A stretch of DNA of 62,730 bases from an uncultured Aquimarina sp. (lineage in GTDB: Bacteria > Bacteroidota > Bacteroidia > Flavobacteriales > Flavobacteriaceae): positions 1 to 62,730 of the forward strand of contig CANMSO010000014.1 in NCBI GenBank assembly GCA_947500545.1. The letters are read 5' to 3'. The position numbers were made by a program, and so were the translations under genes. A model generated the notes under the pieces. The model saw only the letters and a list, made by a program, of their open reading frames with translations. It had not been told where the DNA came from and made no database searches. Every line of letters begins with the position of its first letter. The first letter of the stretch is position 1. Below, in pieces: positions 8,091-17,030 of the stretch.

Positions 8091-9272
8091 ATGTCTTCCT
8101 TACTAGAAAAAACAGATGATTTTGTCCTGAAGCTTTTTGAAAATGAGCTTCCCCACTCTTGTATTTATCATAATTATGATCATACCAAAAGAGTATTTAA
8201 AAGTACAAAAGAAATTATTGATAACACTAATTTATCTAATGAAGATAAAGAAGTTTTGTTACTAACAGCTTTGTTACATGATACCGGGTATTCTAAAAGT
8301 TCTAAAAATCATGAAGAACATAGTGTGGAAATAGCAAAAGATTTTCTTGAACAACAAAGTGTTTCTAAGGAAGTTATTGATAAAGTCTCTGAACAAATTA
8401 TGGCTACCAAAATGGAACATCAGCCTACCAATCTTATGGAAGAAATCATTAGAGATGCAGATGCTTCACATTTTGCAAAAGATTATTATGGGGAGACTAG
8501 TGAGTTATTAAGGCGAGAGTTTAAGTTAAATGATGTTAAAGATCTAAATGCCTCTCAGTGGTTAAAAGCTAATATAGATCTATTTCAGAACAAACATCAA
8601 TACTATACCGAATATGCTGTAACCCACTGGAAACCAAAAAAAGAAGAGAATCTTTCTAAAATGATAGAGGAACAAACAAAATTGAAGAAAGAAAAGAAAA
8701 AAGAGAAAGAAAAATTAAAGAATATATTAAAAGAAGAGAGTCCAGAAAAAGGAATACAAACTCTTTTTAGAGTTACATTAAGAAATCACTTAAAACTAAG
8801 TGATATAGCTGACACAAAGGCGAATATTCTTCTTTCGGTAAATGCAATTATTATGTCTCTTGCTTTATCAAACCTTATCCCTAAATTAGATAACCCGTCT
8901 AATCAATATCTTATCTACCCAACCCTCATTTTTCTAATATTTACCATTGCATCAATTATATTATCTGTATTGGCCACCAGGCCCAATGTTACAAGCGGTG
9001 AGTTTACTCGAAAAGAAATTGAAGAAAAAAAAGTTAATTTATTATTCTTTGGAAATTTTCATAAAATGCCATTAAATGAATATAAATGGGCTATGGGAGA
9101 ACTTATGGCAGATAAAGATTATATATATGACACCATGATAAAAGATTTATACTTTTTGGGTAAGGTATTACACAAAAAGTATAAAATATTAAGAATTACC
9201 TATACTGTATTTATGATAGGAATAGTAACCTCCGTAATTTCTTTTATTATTGCTTTTAATTCGTTGCAATAG
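8091..9272 (+). CDS. HD-domain phosphohydrolase fused to PycTM (Pycsar effector-like) domain
   Basis: I prefer the ATG at 8091 (393 residues), since the upstream extension to 8034 has no domain and would touch the neighbour's start codon. Residues 20-135 form an HD domain with its metal set visible: His in HNYDHT (31), LLHDTG (63-64) and RDADA (122-124). A Lys/Glu-rich coiled coil spans about 184-215. Residues 224-393 match the DUF5706/PycTM family: the LSDIADTKANILLSVNA signature, two membrane helices at about 245-296 and a third near 370-390. PycTM proteins are membrane effectors of Pycsar anti-phage systems that respond to cyclic pyrimidine nucleotides. No cyclase gene is next to it, so a defence role is unproven. 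Confidence 0.85.
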   Translation: MSSLLEKTDDFVLKLFENELPHSCIYHNYDHTKRVFKSTKEIIDNTNLSNEDKEVLLLTALLHDTGYSKSSKNHEEHSVEIAKDFLEQQSVSKEVIDKVSEQIMATKMEHQPTNLMEEIIRDADASHFAKDYYGETSELLRREFKLNDVKDLNASQWLKANIDLFQNKHQYYTEYAVTHWKPKKEENLSKMIEEQTKLKKEKKKEKEKLKNILKEESPEKGIQTLFRVTLRNHLKLSDIADTKANILLSVNAIIMSLALSNLIPKLDNPSNQYLIYPTLIFLIFTIASIILSVLATRPNVTSGEFTRKEIEEKKVNLLFFGNFHKMPLNEYKWAMGELMADKDYIYDTMIKDLYFLGKVLHKKYKILRITYTVFMIGIVTSVISFIIAFNSLQ

Positions 9273-9365
9273 AAGAATCTAAAAAGATCTGGAAATCACA
9301 CTTTTTGATATGCTAAAGTTTAACTTACCATTTTGAATAGATTCTGAGCTTATAAAAATAAGGTA

Positions 9366-11729
9366 CTAATTAAGCTCTTTCATTAGGTCTTCATACGTAT
9401 AATACTCTTTGTCTTGTTCATTTTTATGATAAAGAATATTAACTCGTATAGCCTTAAGTCCTGTAACTCCCTGAAGGTTTTCTACCTCTACAATCTCAAT
9501 TTCTTCTTCTAGATAGTTTTTAGATTGTAAAAAGTTTATGTATTTAATATATTCTCTTTCATCAGAACTTTGTGAATATACAATTACCAATTTACCTTTT
9601 TCGGTAATTCGTTGATCGGTTCCTTTTATTTTAGACTTATCAACTCGCTTTTTAACTACTTCATATCTGGCATTATATGTACCATCTACATCAAAACGCT
9701 TTTCATCCATTCTAAATCTTACGGATAAAGAGGTATTAAATACCAACACCATAGATGCTACATCTAAAGCAACTGGCAAATCTTTCTTCATTTGGTAATA
9801 TGCGTTTTCCATTTCGCACATCACTTGTAATTGCCACAATCTAAGATTATACAGATAAACTTTATTAAAGCTATTCTGCTTTGTAATAGATTCTCCTATA
9901 TACATATTATGCTCTACTCCATCAGACTTGAAACGTTCAAAGTAATGTGGATACATACCCTGTGCTTCATCTTGTTTTTGATCTAACAAAGCTGCCATCT
10001 TTTTGTTAATCAGCATTACAGAATCATCATAGGCTTTTCTATGCTTATATACCGTTTTTATGCCTTTATCCAACAGGTTATTATATTGATCAATTACAGC
10101 ATCAAGTTCTCCACTTTTTTTCTTAAGATGTTTGAATAAAGGAGAAATTTCTTTTTTAATAAAGTTGATGATCTTTTGTTCACTATCTACTTGCAATTGT
10201 TCTGTAATAGAATTGATATAGCGATTTGTTCTATATTTTAGTTGCTCGTATATTGGCAAAGGGTCCGATTCCATTACCTTGTTAATAACTTTAGAAATCC
10301 CTTTTAACTGCACTACCAGGTCTTTTTGTATTGCATGATTACGCGCATCAGAAGATCCTTTTATATCAATCTGCCCATACAAAGGGTATACATTTTCAAA
10401 AACGACCTCTTTAAACGATACAGGGGTTTCTTCTACCATTGCTCGCATAAACTGTTTTGCTTCTTGTCTAAATTTCCAATGTACACTAGGGTGAATTGAA
10501 GTACACTCCTGCTGAATAATCAATTCTAATTCATTTTCAGCCTTGGCTTTTGAACGAAGAACAGAATCAACTAAGTATGGCATAACATCCTGCAATTTGT
10601 TAGCATTGATACTATTTAACTCATGTACATTTGGTGAAACAATCTCAAGGATCCCCAACATTTTTCCTTCACTTTTTATTGGAGCAAGAATTGCACTATT
10701 AATGTTTTGTGCAATAAGGTTTTTATACATTAGTTCATCTGGAGTCGATTTTTGATACTTTTTTACATCAGAAATCGCAAAATAAGTGGACTCCTCAAAC
10801 AAATAATGGTACGTTCCTCCACAAAGTGCCGTTTCACAACAATCTGAAAATTGATCATACAAAATATAGCTATCTATATTCTTAAACGGTACTCGCTCCA
10901 GTGCCTGATTTTCTGGATTAAAATTGGAAAAGCCTACTTTAATTTCATGAAGATTGAATATCGCCCTAAATATCTCTTGAAAACTTCCTACAAAATCACC
11001 TTGGGTCTTATCATACTTAATAAGACTTGTTTTAAAATCGGATAATGATACATCTGTAGTAACATCAAACATATTGGCTAGGACTATGCCCTTAAAAACC
11101 CAGCTATTAGGTGGGAATTTTTCTTTCCATATCTCAACATTATCAAAATTATCTAATAGTTCAGCAACATCTTCATCTGTAATATCTTTTGCCTTATCAG
11201 TCTTTATAATTTCGATAAAATCCCCGTTATACATTATTCTATAATGCCTCATTATACCCATTGCATCTGGGATATCATAAAAGAAAGGTCTTCTAAAATC
11301 TATATTATAACCATAATGGGTATTTAGAATAATACTACAACCCATTATAAAATAGTGATCCTCATCCAGGTTCTTGATTTCGGGTTCAAAATCCTTTCCT
11401 GCCGCATCTATTATATTCTTAAAACGTTGTGAAGATTGTAAAACGGTATTATTAAATGGTATTGTAGCTATTTTTATTTCGTTGGACTGTAAAATTTGTG
11501 CAAACGAATCTTCCAGCACCAAATGTATCTGTGGTAATAATTCCTGGATCCTACTCTCTGTTTTTATACCTTCCTCCAGTTCAGGATAATCTTCGGCTAA
11601 TTTTAAAATCTGTTCAGCACGATTTTTCAGAAGTATATTATCACTTTTCAGAAAACTCCGATACTGTTCAAAAAACTTAGAAAAACTAATCCATATGTCT
11701 AAAGGAAAATCCTGCTCCAACACCTTCAT
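9366..11729 (-). CDS. GAF domain-containing protein, large, uncharacterised
   Basis: The start at 11729 (787 residues, beginning MKVLEQDFPLDIW) is chosen because the longer frame adds 22 residues that do not look like the family. The protein lacks a signal peptide and membrane segments, so it is probably cytoplasmic. A GAF-like sensory region lies at about residues 245-370, with the tail NSAILAPIKSEGKMLGILEI typical of a GAF domain. The rest is mostly alpha-helical, with a central helical part (about 400-620) and an alpha/beta C-terminal part. No kinase, cyclase, HTH or GGDEF motif is visible. Similar GAF proteins occur in Flavobacteriia, with no function known to me. It is flanked by long AT-rich spacers. 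Confidence 0.7.
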   Translation of the reverse strand: MKVLEQDFPLDIWISFSKFFEQYRSFLKSDNILLKNRAEQILKLAEDYPELEEGIKTESRIQELLPQIHLVLEDSFAQILQSNEIKIATIPFNNTVLQSSQRFKNIIDAAGKDFEPEIKNLDEDHYFIMGCSIILNTHYGYNIDFRRPFFYDIPDAMGIMRHYRIMYNGDFIEIIKTDKAKDITDEDVAELLDNFDNVEIWKEKFPPNSWVFKGIVLANMFDVTTDVSLSDFKTSLIKYDKTQGDFVGSFQEIFRAIFNLHEIKVGFSNFNPENQALERVPFKNIDSYILYDQFSDCCETALCGGTYHYLFEESTYFAISDVKKYQKSTPDELMYKNLIAQNINSAILAPIKSEGKMLGILEIVSPNVHELNSINANKLQDVMPYLVDSVLRSKAKAENELELIIQQECTSIHPSVHWKFRQEAKQFMRAMVEETPVSFKEVVFENVYPLYGQIDIKGSSDARNHAIQKDLVVQLKGISKVINKVMESDPLPIYEQLKYRTNRYINSITEQLQVDSEQKIINFIKKEISPLFKHLKKKSGELDAVIDQYNNLLDKGIKTVYKHRKAYDDSVMLINKKMAALLDQKQDEAQGMYPHYFERFKSDGVEHNMYIGESITKQNSFNKVYLYNLRLWQLQVMCEMENAYYQMKKDLPVALDVASMVLVFNTSLSVRFRMDEKRFDVDGTYNARYEVVKKRVDKSKIKGTDQRITEKGKLVIVYSQSSDEREYIKYINFLQSKNYLEEEIEIVEVENLQGVTGLKAIRVNILYHKNEQDKEYYTYEDLMKELN

Positions 11730-12092
11730 ATAAAATAATTTGTGATAATTTAACAAAATTAATACAATCCAAACTTGTGCCCTAGATATTAACAATAAAT
11801 TAAAAAAATATTTCTCGACTTATCTCTATTAATATCTATGACGATTGTAATTATAAAAAATGGACAATAATCTTTATCTTCTTTTTCTAATTTGCATACT
11901 ATTCATCTACAACATAACGTACTCTTTTAATTAGACTCTATAAAGTACAATATTGTTACATTATGTACCAATATTTCTTTTAAATTTATAACCTTTATAG
12001 GAATCCCTTAACAAATAGCATATCAAAAAGTTAATTTTTGGAGTATATAAGTTGGATTCTTTATTTTTACCACCAATAAATCTTAGAATACT
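11730..12092. other. AT-rich intergenic region between divergent genes
   Basis: This 363-base spacer separates the divergent GAF and TlpA-like genes. It holds a short palindrome ACAATATTGT at 11947-11956 within a near-symmetric GTACAATATTGTTAC context, and a second GTACCAATATT nearby at about 11965. I see no clear TAnnTTTG promoter pair, RNA gene or convincing small reading frame. Confidence 0.5.
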
Positions 12093-13241
12093 ATGAAAAG
12101 AATTGCCCTACTTGCAACAATTATATTACTTGTAGCATGTGAAAAAGAAAAAAAAGGATATAATATAATTGCTGATGCCCCAGGCTTTGAAGATGGCACT
12201 GTTGTTTATGTAAACGCAATTAGCGAATCTAATAGACCCACAGTTATAGACTCTACTGTAATACAAAAGGACAAGTTTGAGATTAATTTAGGATCGCCGG
12301 AAAGTAGTGATTTTAATTATTTGACTTTTAAAAATTCTCTTGGAACCATGCCTGGGAATGTTCTGTTTTTAGCAGAAAACAATCCAATTGAAATGACCAT
12401 TTATAAAGATAGCCTTAGGTCATCTATTGTAAAAGGAGGGAAAGAAAATGAATTGTTTTTCTCTTACCTTAACACTATAAAGGCTTATGGAGAAAAAAAG
12501 ATTAATCTTAATAATAAATATCAAATAGCTTCTAGGCTAAATGAGGCTGATAAAGCATTACAAATTGCAGCCAAAAGAGAAAGTGTAATTGAAGATGAAA
12601 AGCAATATCGAAAAGAGTTCACAGAAAAAAACTCAAACTCTTTGGTTGCTATGATTGCCTTAGGTGATCTAATAAACCTCAAAATATTATCGGGTAAAGA
12701 GGCAAAAGAAAAATATACAGCTCTTGATGATACATTAAAGACTACAAGATTGGGTAAAAACCTTGATCGACTAATTGGTAGCGTTATATCAACACCTACT
12801 CCAAAGCGTATTGACATAGGTAGTGAAGCACAAGACTTTTCAGCACCTACTCCAGATGGTAAAACATTATCACTTAAACAATCTCTAGGTAAAGTTACTA
12901 TTATTGATTTTTGGGCTTCATGGTGTAAACCATGTAGAATGGAAAATCCTAACGTTGTAAAAGTCTACAACAAATATCATGACAAAGGGTTAAACATAAT
13001 AGGAGTTTCGCTAGATAAAAAACAACAGTCTTGGACCAAAGCAATCGCTGATGATAATCTAGAATGGAATCATGTTTCAAATTTAAAATTCTGGCAGGAT
13101 CCAATTGCACAAGCATATGGAGTTCGCTCTATTCCTGCTACATTTATTTTGGATGAGAAAGGAAATGTAATTGCCAAAAATCTTCGTGGACCGGCTTTAG
13201 AAAAGAAGATATCAGAACTTCTTGGAGGCAAAGCATTATAA
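12093..13241 (+). CDS. TlpA-like thioredoxin lipoprotein with DUF4369-type N-terminus
   Basis: This 382-residue protein has a lipoprotein signal (LLVAC, Cys 16), so it should be anchored in the cell envelope. Residues 20-125 resemble DUF4369, a Bacteroidetes domain often found before thioredoxin folds. Residues 245-380 form an AhpC/TSA or TlpA-type thioredoxin domain with WASWCKPCR (Cys 278 and Cys 281) and the cis-Pro region RSIPATFILD. Such proteins reduce or exchange disulfides in periplasmic or surface proteins. The gene is a single unit ended by a strong terminator. The redox partner cannot be told from context. Confidence 0.9.
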   Translation: MKRIALLATIILLVACEKEKKGYNIIADAPGFEDGTVVYVNAISESNRPTVIDSTVIQKDKFEINLGSPESSDFNYLTFKNSLGTMPGNVLFLAENNPIEMTIYKDSLRSSIVKGGKENELFFSYLNTIKAYGEKKINLNNKYQIASRLNEADKALQIAAKRESVIEDEKQYRKEFTEKNSNSLVAMIALGDLINLKILSGKEAKEKYTALDDTLKTTRLGKNLDRLIGSVISTPTPKRIDIGSEAQDFSAPTPDGKTLSLKQSLGKVTIIDFWASWCKPCRMENPNVVKVYNKYHDKGLNIIGVSLDKKQQSWTKAIADDNLEWNHVSNLKFWQDPIAQAYGVRSIPATFILDEKGNVIAKNLRGPALEKKISELLGGKAL

Positions 13242-13260
13242 CAAAACAGCATCAAGTATA

Positions 13261-13294
13261 AAAAAACGACCTCTATAAAGGGGTCGTTTTTTTA
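13261..13294. terminator. Bidirectional terminator between tlpA-like and rhomboid genes
   Basis: A stem of AAAAACGACC with GGTCGTTTTT around a short loop has an A-run on one side and a T-run on the other. It can therefore end transcription from both of the convergent genes. Confidence 0.85.
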
Positions 13295-13314
13295 TTATAT
13301 ATTTTAATGAATAA

Positions 13315-13965
13315 TTATAATTTGCCTAGTTTTTGTAATATAAAAAGAACAATGATTGGGATCGCCAAAAGGCCAATCATTAATATGTTTTCCTGAAACA
13401 ACCAAGGTGCCAAAATTAAAGTAATAACGTATCCTCCAACCGCACCACCAAAATGAGCATCATGACCAATATTTCCTATTTTATTTTTCATTCCAAAAAT
13501 AGAATACAACAAATACCCTATTCCAAAAACATAAGCGGGTATTGGTATTGGTATAAACATTAGATACAAACTCATATCCGGACGAAATAAAATGCCTGCA
13601 TATATTATCCCAGAAACCGCTCCGCTAGCCCCTACAGCACTATAATGATACTCATCTTTATGAAAAAACAAAGAAAACAAATTACCCATCAATAAACTAC
13701 CAAAGTACACCACCAAAAACTTAACATTTCCAAGAAAACCAAGTACTACGGGAGCAAAAAAATAGAGTGTAAACATATTGAAAAACAGATGAGTCATATC
13801 TACATGTAAAAAACCAGACGTCAACATTCTGATTTGTTCTCCTCTTCTTACCCCACCTATATTAAACTTGTACTTCTCAAAAAAAGAAAAGTCATTAAAT
13901 CCTTTTAATGACATTAATATATTAATTCCAATAATGACAATTAATACAATATCAAGGTTTCCCAT
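13315..13965 (-). CDS. Rhomboid family intramembrane serine protease
   Basis: This 216-residue membrane protein has about six hydrophobic segments and the rhomboid signatures in order: HLFFN (His 59, Asn 63), GASGAVSG with the catalytic Ser 114, and AHFGG with the catalytic His 171. Rhomboids cut membrane proteins within or near their transmembrane helices. The size fits the minimal six-helix form with no extra domains. It faces the TlpA-like gene across a shared terminator and is divergent from the acyltransferase cluster. The start is supported by a TATATTTG box at about 13983-13990, although I found no clear -33 partner. Its substrate is unknown. Confidence 0.93.
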   Translation of the reverse strand: MGNLDIVLIVIIGINILMSLKGFNDFSFFEKYKFNIGGVRRGEQIRMLTSGFLHVDMTHLFFNMFTLYFFAPVVLGFLGNVKFLVVYFGSLLMGNLFSLFFHKDEYHYSAVGASGAVSGIIYAGILFRPDMSLYLMFIPIPIPAYVFGIGYLLYSIFGMKNKIGNIGHDAHFGGAVGGYVITLILAPWLFQENILMIGLLAIPIIVLFILQKLGKL

Positions 13966-14079
13966 ACAACGATAATTTTATCCAAATATAAATATACCAT
14001 ACATTTTTACCTCATAAAATTCTATTGATTTTGATATGGTTATTAGCATAAGTTTAAGATTATAAATAACCAATAGCTT

Positions 14080-14087
14080 TATCTTTG
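14080..14087 (+). promoter_or_regulatory. -7 box of the first acyltransferase gene
   Basis: TATCTTTG matches TAnnTTTG exactly and lies about 20 bases upstream of the ATG at 14108. The -33 region is weak (TTTAAG-like), so only the -7 box is called. Confidence 0.55.
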
Positions 14088-14107
14088 TTGGCTTTAATTT
14101 TATCTTC

Positions 14108-15007
14108 ATGCAATTATTAGTTTATCGATTAGTATATCCAATACTGTGGGTAATCTCTAAATTACCCTGGCCTTTATTATATATGTTTTCTACCAGCGTA
14201 TATGTTTTAGTATACTATGTAATTGGGTATCGAAGAAAAATAGTTGATGAAAATTTAAATTTAGTTTTTCCCGAGAAATCAAAAAAAGAAATTCAAAAAA
14301 TACGACAAGATTTCTATAAGCATATGTGCGATATATTCCTAGAAATGGTTAAAAGTTTATCTATTTCTGAGAAAGAAATAACAAAAAGATTTAAGATAAT
14401 CGACCCTCATATTTTCAACGAGTTACAATCAAAAAACAAAAGTATTATTGTTTTAATGGGACATTATGCTAGCTACGAATGGGCAATAGCTGCACAGTTT
14501 GCCATAAATTTCCCTGTAGTTGCGGTTTATAAAAAGATTAAAAACAAATATTTTGACCAACTTGTACATCGTATTAGAGGTAGATTTGACAATAGACTTA
14601 TACACAGTCATAATGTTATTAAAGAAATTACCAGAGACAAAGTAAGAGGTAAAATATTTTCTTATGGCTTGCTATCTGATCAATCTCCCCGACTTAAAAA
14701 TGCGTTGTACTGGACCAATTTTATGGGGATCAAGATCCCTGTTATTACTGGCGGAGAAGTTTTATCTAAAAGACTAGATATGGCGGTAGCATATTTAAAG
14801 GTTGAAAAAATAAAAAGAGGTTTTTATCAGGCAAAGTTCATAACAATTACAGAGGATGCAAAGAACTGCAAGGATCACTACATCACAAAAACTTATCTCA
14901 AGATGTTAGAAGAACAAATAAAAAACAAGCCCGAACATTATCTCTGGACTCATAAGAGATGGAAACACAGAAACGCAAGTATTCCTAAAGGTGCAATAGT
15001 GGATTAA
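14108..15007 (+). CDS. LpxL/HtrB-like lipid acyltransferase, copy 1
   Basis: The 299-residue protein belongs to the lipid A biosynthesis (lauroyl/myristoyl) acyltransferase family. It has an N-terminal membrane segment (about residues 8-40), the catalytic HxxxxE motif at His 119 and Glu 124 (GHYASYEW), a second conserved block near SDQSP, and the C-terminal YLWTHKRWKHR signature. It would transfer an acyl chain from acyl-ACP to a lipid at the inner membrane. Two close paralogues follow in tandem on the same strand. In Bacteroidetes related enzymes may acylate lipid A or other amine or ether lipids, so the acceptor is uncertain. This copy has the most divergent middle region. Confidence 0.85.
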   Translation: MQLLVYRLVYPILWVISKLPWPLLYMFSTSVYVLVYYVIGYRRKIVDENLNLVFPEKSKKEIQKIRQDFYKHMCDIFLEMVKSLSISEKEITKRFKIIDPHIFNELQSKNKSIIVLMGHYASYEWAIAAQFAINFPVVAVYKKIKNKYFDQLVHRIRGRFDNRLIHSHNVIKEITRDKVRGKIFSYGLLSDQSPRLKNALYWTNFMGIKIPVITGGEVLSKRLDMAVAYLKVEKIKRGFYQAKFITITEDAKNCKDHYITKTYLKMLEEQIKNKPEHYLWTHKRWKHRNASIPKGAIVD

Positions 15008-15093
15008 CACTAGATTATTTGGTTTTCTTTAACATAAAATAGGTTATTTTCGCAAAATACCGTTATTTTCGCACCCAAATCCCGACCTCTTTT

Positions 15094-15999
15094 ATGCAAT
15101 TGATAATTTATAGACTCGTCTACCCCATTCTATGGTTCATTTCAAAATTACCATGGAAGTTGTTTTACGCGTTTTCTACGAGCATTTTTTTTCTTGTTTA
15201 TTATATTTTTGGATACCGAAAAAAAACGGTAACCGAAAATCTTAAATTGGTTTTTCCAGACAAAACACCCCAGGAAATAAAGGATATTAGAAAAGATTAC
15301 TATAGACATATGTGTGATATGTTTTTAGAAATGATAAAATCGATTTCTATTTCTGATAAAGAGATGAAGGAACGTTTTAAGATAACCAACCTTGACCTGC
15401 TAAATGAATTAGAATCCAAAGGAGAAAGTATGATGGTTTTTATGGCGCATTATGCGAGTTATGAATGGGCAAATGTAGTCGATATACAAACTGGTATCCA
15501 AGCTGTCGGAATCTATAAACCTCTTGGTAACATATATTTTGATCGATTGGTACGTAGAATCCGTGCTCGTTTTGGTTCTCGTGTGATTCCTACAAAATAT
15601 GCTATGGAAGAAATCACTAAAGATAAAAACAAAGATGGTGTTTATATGTATGGGCTGGCCGCTGATCAATCTCCAAAAATTTATAAAGCAACATACTGGA
15701 CCGATTTTATGGGAGTAAAAGTGCCAACATTTCTAGGAGCAGAAGTCTTGGCAAAGCGTTTAGGAATAAAGGTGTTTTATTTGAAAGTAGAAAAACTAAA
15801 AAGAGGATATTATGAAGCTGAATTTGTCCCTATTGCCGATGATCCAAATACATGTGAAGACTATTCAATAGTAAAAAGATATCTTAGAATTCTCGAAAAA
15901 CAAATTCATAATAAACCCCAATACTATCTTTGGACCCACAAACGCTGGAAGCATCGCAATGCACTATCTGAAGCTCCCGAAGGTGCAACAATAGATTAA
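15094..15999 (+). CDS. LpxL/HtrB-like lipid acyltransferase, copy 2
   Basis: This 301-residue paralogue aligns end to end with the copies on either side. It keeps the His 119 and Glu 124 pair, here within AHYASYEW where the other two copies have GHY, and it ends in the same YLWTHKRWKHR block. The Gly to Ala change just before the catalytic His is the one departure at the active site. The 86-base spacer before it carries two copies of a TTATTTTCGCA-like sequence (about 15043-15072), each similar to a -7 box, so it may have its own promoter. Function by family: transfer of an acyl group to a membrane lipid. The acceptor and chain specificity are unknown. Confidence 0.85.
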   Translation: MQLIIYRLVYPILWFISKLPWKLFYAFSTSIFFLVYYIFGYRKKTVTENLKLVFPDKTPQEIKDIRKDYYRHMCDMFLEMIKSISISDKEMKERFKITNLDLLNELESKGESMMVFMAHYASYEWANVVDIQTGIQAVGIYKPLGNIYFDRLVRRIRARFGSRVIPTKYAMEEITKDKNKDGVYMYGLAADQSPKIYKATYWTDFMGVKVPTFLGAEVLAKRLGIKVFYLKVEKLKRGYYEAEFVPIADDPNTCEDYSIVKRYLRILEKQIHNKPQYYLWTHKRWKHRNALSEAPEGATID

Positions 16000-16033
16000 G
16001 AACTCGTACTTACCAGATACTGATAAATAAGTT

Positions 16034-16041
16034 TACCTTTG
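16034..16041 (+). promoter_or_regulatory. -7 box of the third acyltransferase gene
   Basis: TACCTTTG matches TAnnTTTG and lies about 21 bases before the ATG at 16063. No strong -33 partner is visible. It suggests that the third copy can be transcribed independently of the first two. Confidence 0.5.
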
Positions 16042-16062
16042 TGAGCTTTTAACTACCTGTTC

Positions 16063-16962
16063 ATGCAATTACTAATTTATAGTATTACCTATCCAATAAT
16101 CTTGGGAATATCCAAACTACCTTGGAGGCTGTTTTATGCGTTCTCTACTTGTACTTATATTCTGATATATTATATAATACGTTACAGAAGAAAAACAGTA
16201 ACAGAAAACTTAACTTTAGTTTTCCCTGAAAAATCTGAAAAAGAGATTAAAACCATACGCAAGGAATTCTATAAGCATATGTGCGATATGTTTTTAGAAA
16301 TGACAAAATCTCTTTCAATTTCTCGTGAAGAATTGATTAAACGCTATAAAGTCACGAATCTTGAGGAATTTCATGAATATGAAAAGAAAAACAAAAGTAT
16401 TATTGCTCTTATGGGGCATTATGGAAGCTTTGAGTGGTCAAATGCCATTGACTTAGTATCTATAAATCCATGTGTAGGTATCTACAAACAAATTAAAAAC
16501 AAACATTTTGATAGTTTAGCACATCGTATACGAGGACGATTTAACTCAAGACTTATTGCCAGTCATAAAGTAGCCAGACAGATTATTAAGGATAAACAAG
16601 AAAATACGGTATGTGCCTATGGTATGATCTCAGATCAATCCCCAAAAATCAACAATGCAAAATATTGGACAGATTTTATGGGAATAAAAGTACCTATATT
16701 TTTGGGAGGTGAGTTTTTAGCACAACGTCTTGATGTTATTGTTTTGTATCTTCATGTAGAAAAGGTAAAACGAGGGCATTATGAAGTAAAATTTATTCCT
16801 ATTACTGAGCATAGTAAAGAGGAAGAGAAGTATTATGTTATAAAAAAATACTTGCAACTTTTAGAAGAGCAAATACGAGACAAACCTCAGTATTATCTTT
16901 GGACCCATAAACGCTGGAAACATAAAGATACTCCAAAACCAGAGGGTGCAATTGTAGATTAA
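16063..16962 (+). CDS. LpxL/HtrB-like lipid acyltransferase, copy 3
   Basis: This 299-residue protein is the third tandem member. It has the catalytic pair at His 119 and Glu 124 in GHYGSFEW, the SDQSPK block, and the closing YLWTHKRWKHK signature. The N-terminal hydrophobic anchor is retained. All three copies have the same spacing of the catalytic motif, which fits tandem duplication of one ancestral gene followed by divergence in the middle region, where acyl or acceptor recognition is expected. The gene ends at a strong terminator shared with glmM on the other strand. Confidence 0.85.
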   Translation: MQLLIYSITYPIILGISKLPWRLFYAFSTCTYILIYYIIRYRRKTVTENLTLVFPEKSEKEIKTIRKEFYKHMCDMFLEMTKSLSISREELIKRYKVTNLEEFHEYEKKNKSIIALMGHYGSFEWSNAIDLVSINPCVGIYKQIKNKHFDSLAHRIRGRFNSRLIASHKVARQIIKDKQENTVCAYGMISDQSPKINNAKYWTDFMGIKVPIFLGGEFLAQRLDVIVLYLHVEKVKRGHYEVKFIPITEHSKEEEKYYVIKKYLQLLEEQIRDKPQYYLWTHKRWKHKDTPKPEGAIVD

Positions 16963-16982
16963 AGCAATGTAAAGACAATTTT

Positions 16983-17027
16983 AAATAAATACCTGCCAGA
17001 CTAAAATCCGGCAGGTATTTATTTTTT
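16983..17027. terminator. Bidirectional terminator between acyltransferase 3 and glmM
   Basis: A 15-base-pair stem, AAATAAATACCTGCC with GGCAGGTATTTATTT, encloses a 12-base loop and is followed by T residues on both strands. It serves the two convergent genes. Confidence 0.9.
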
Positions 17028-17030
17028 AAA

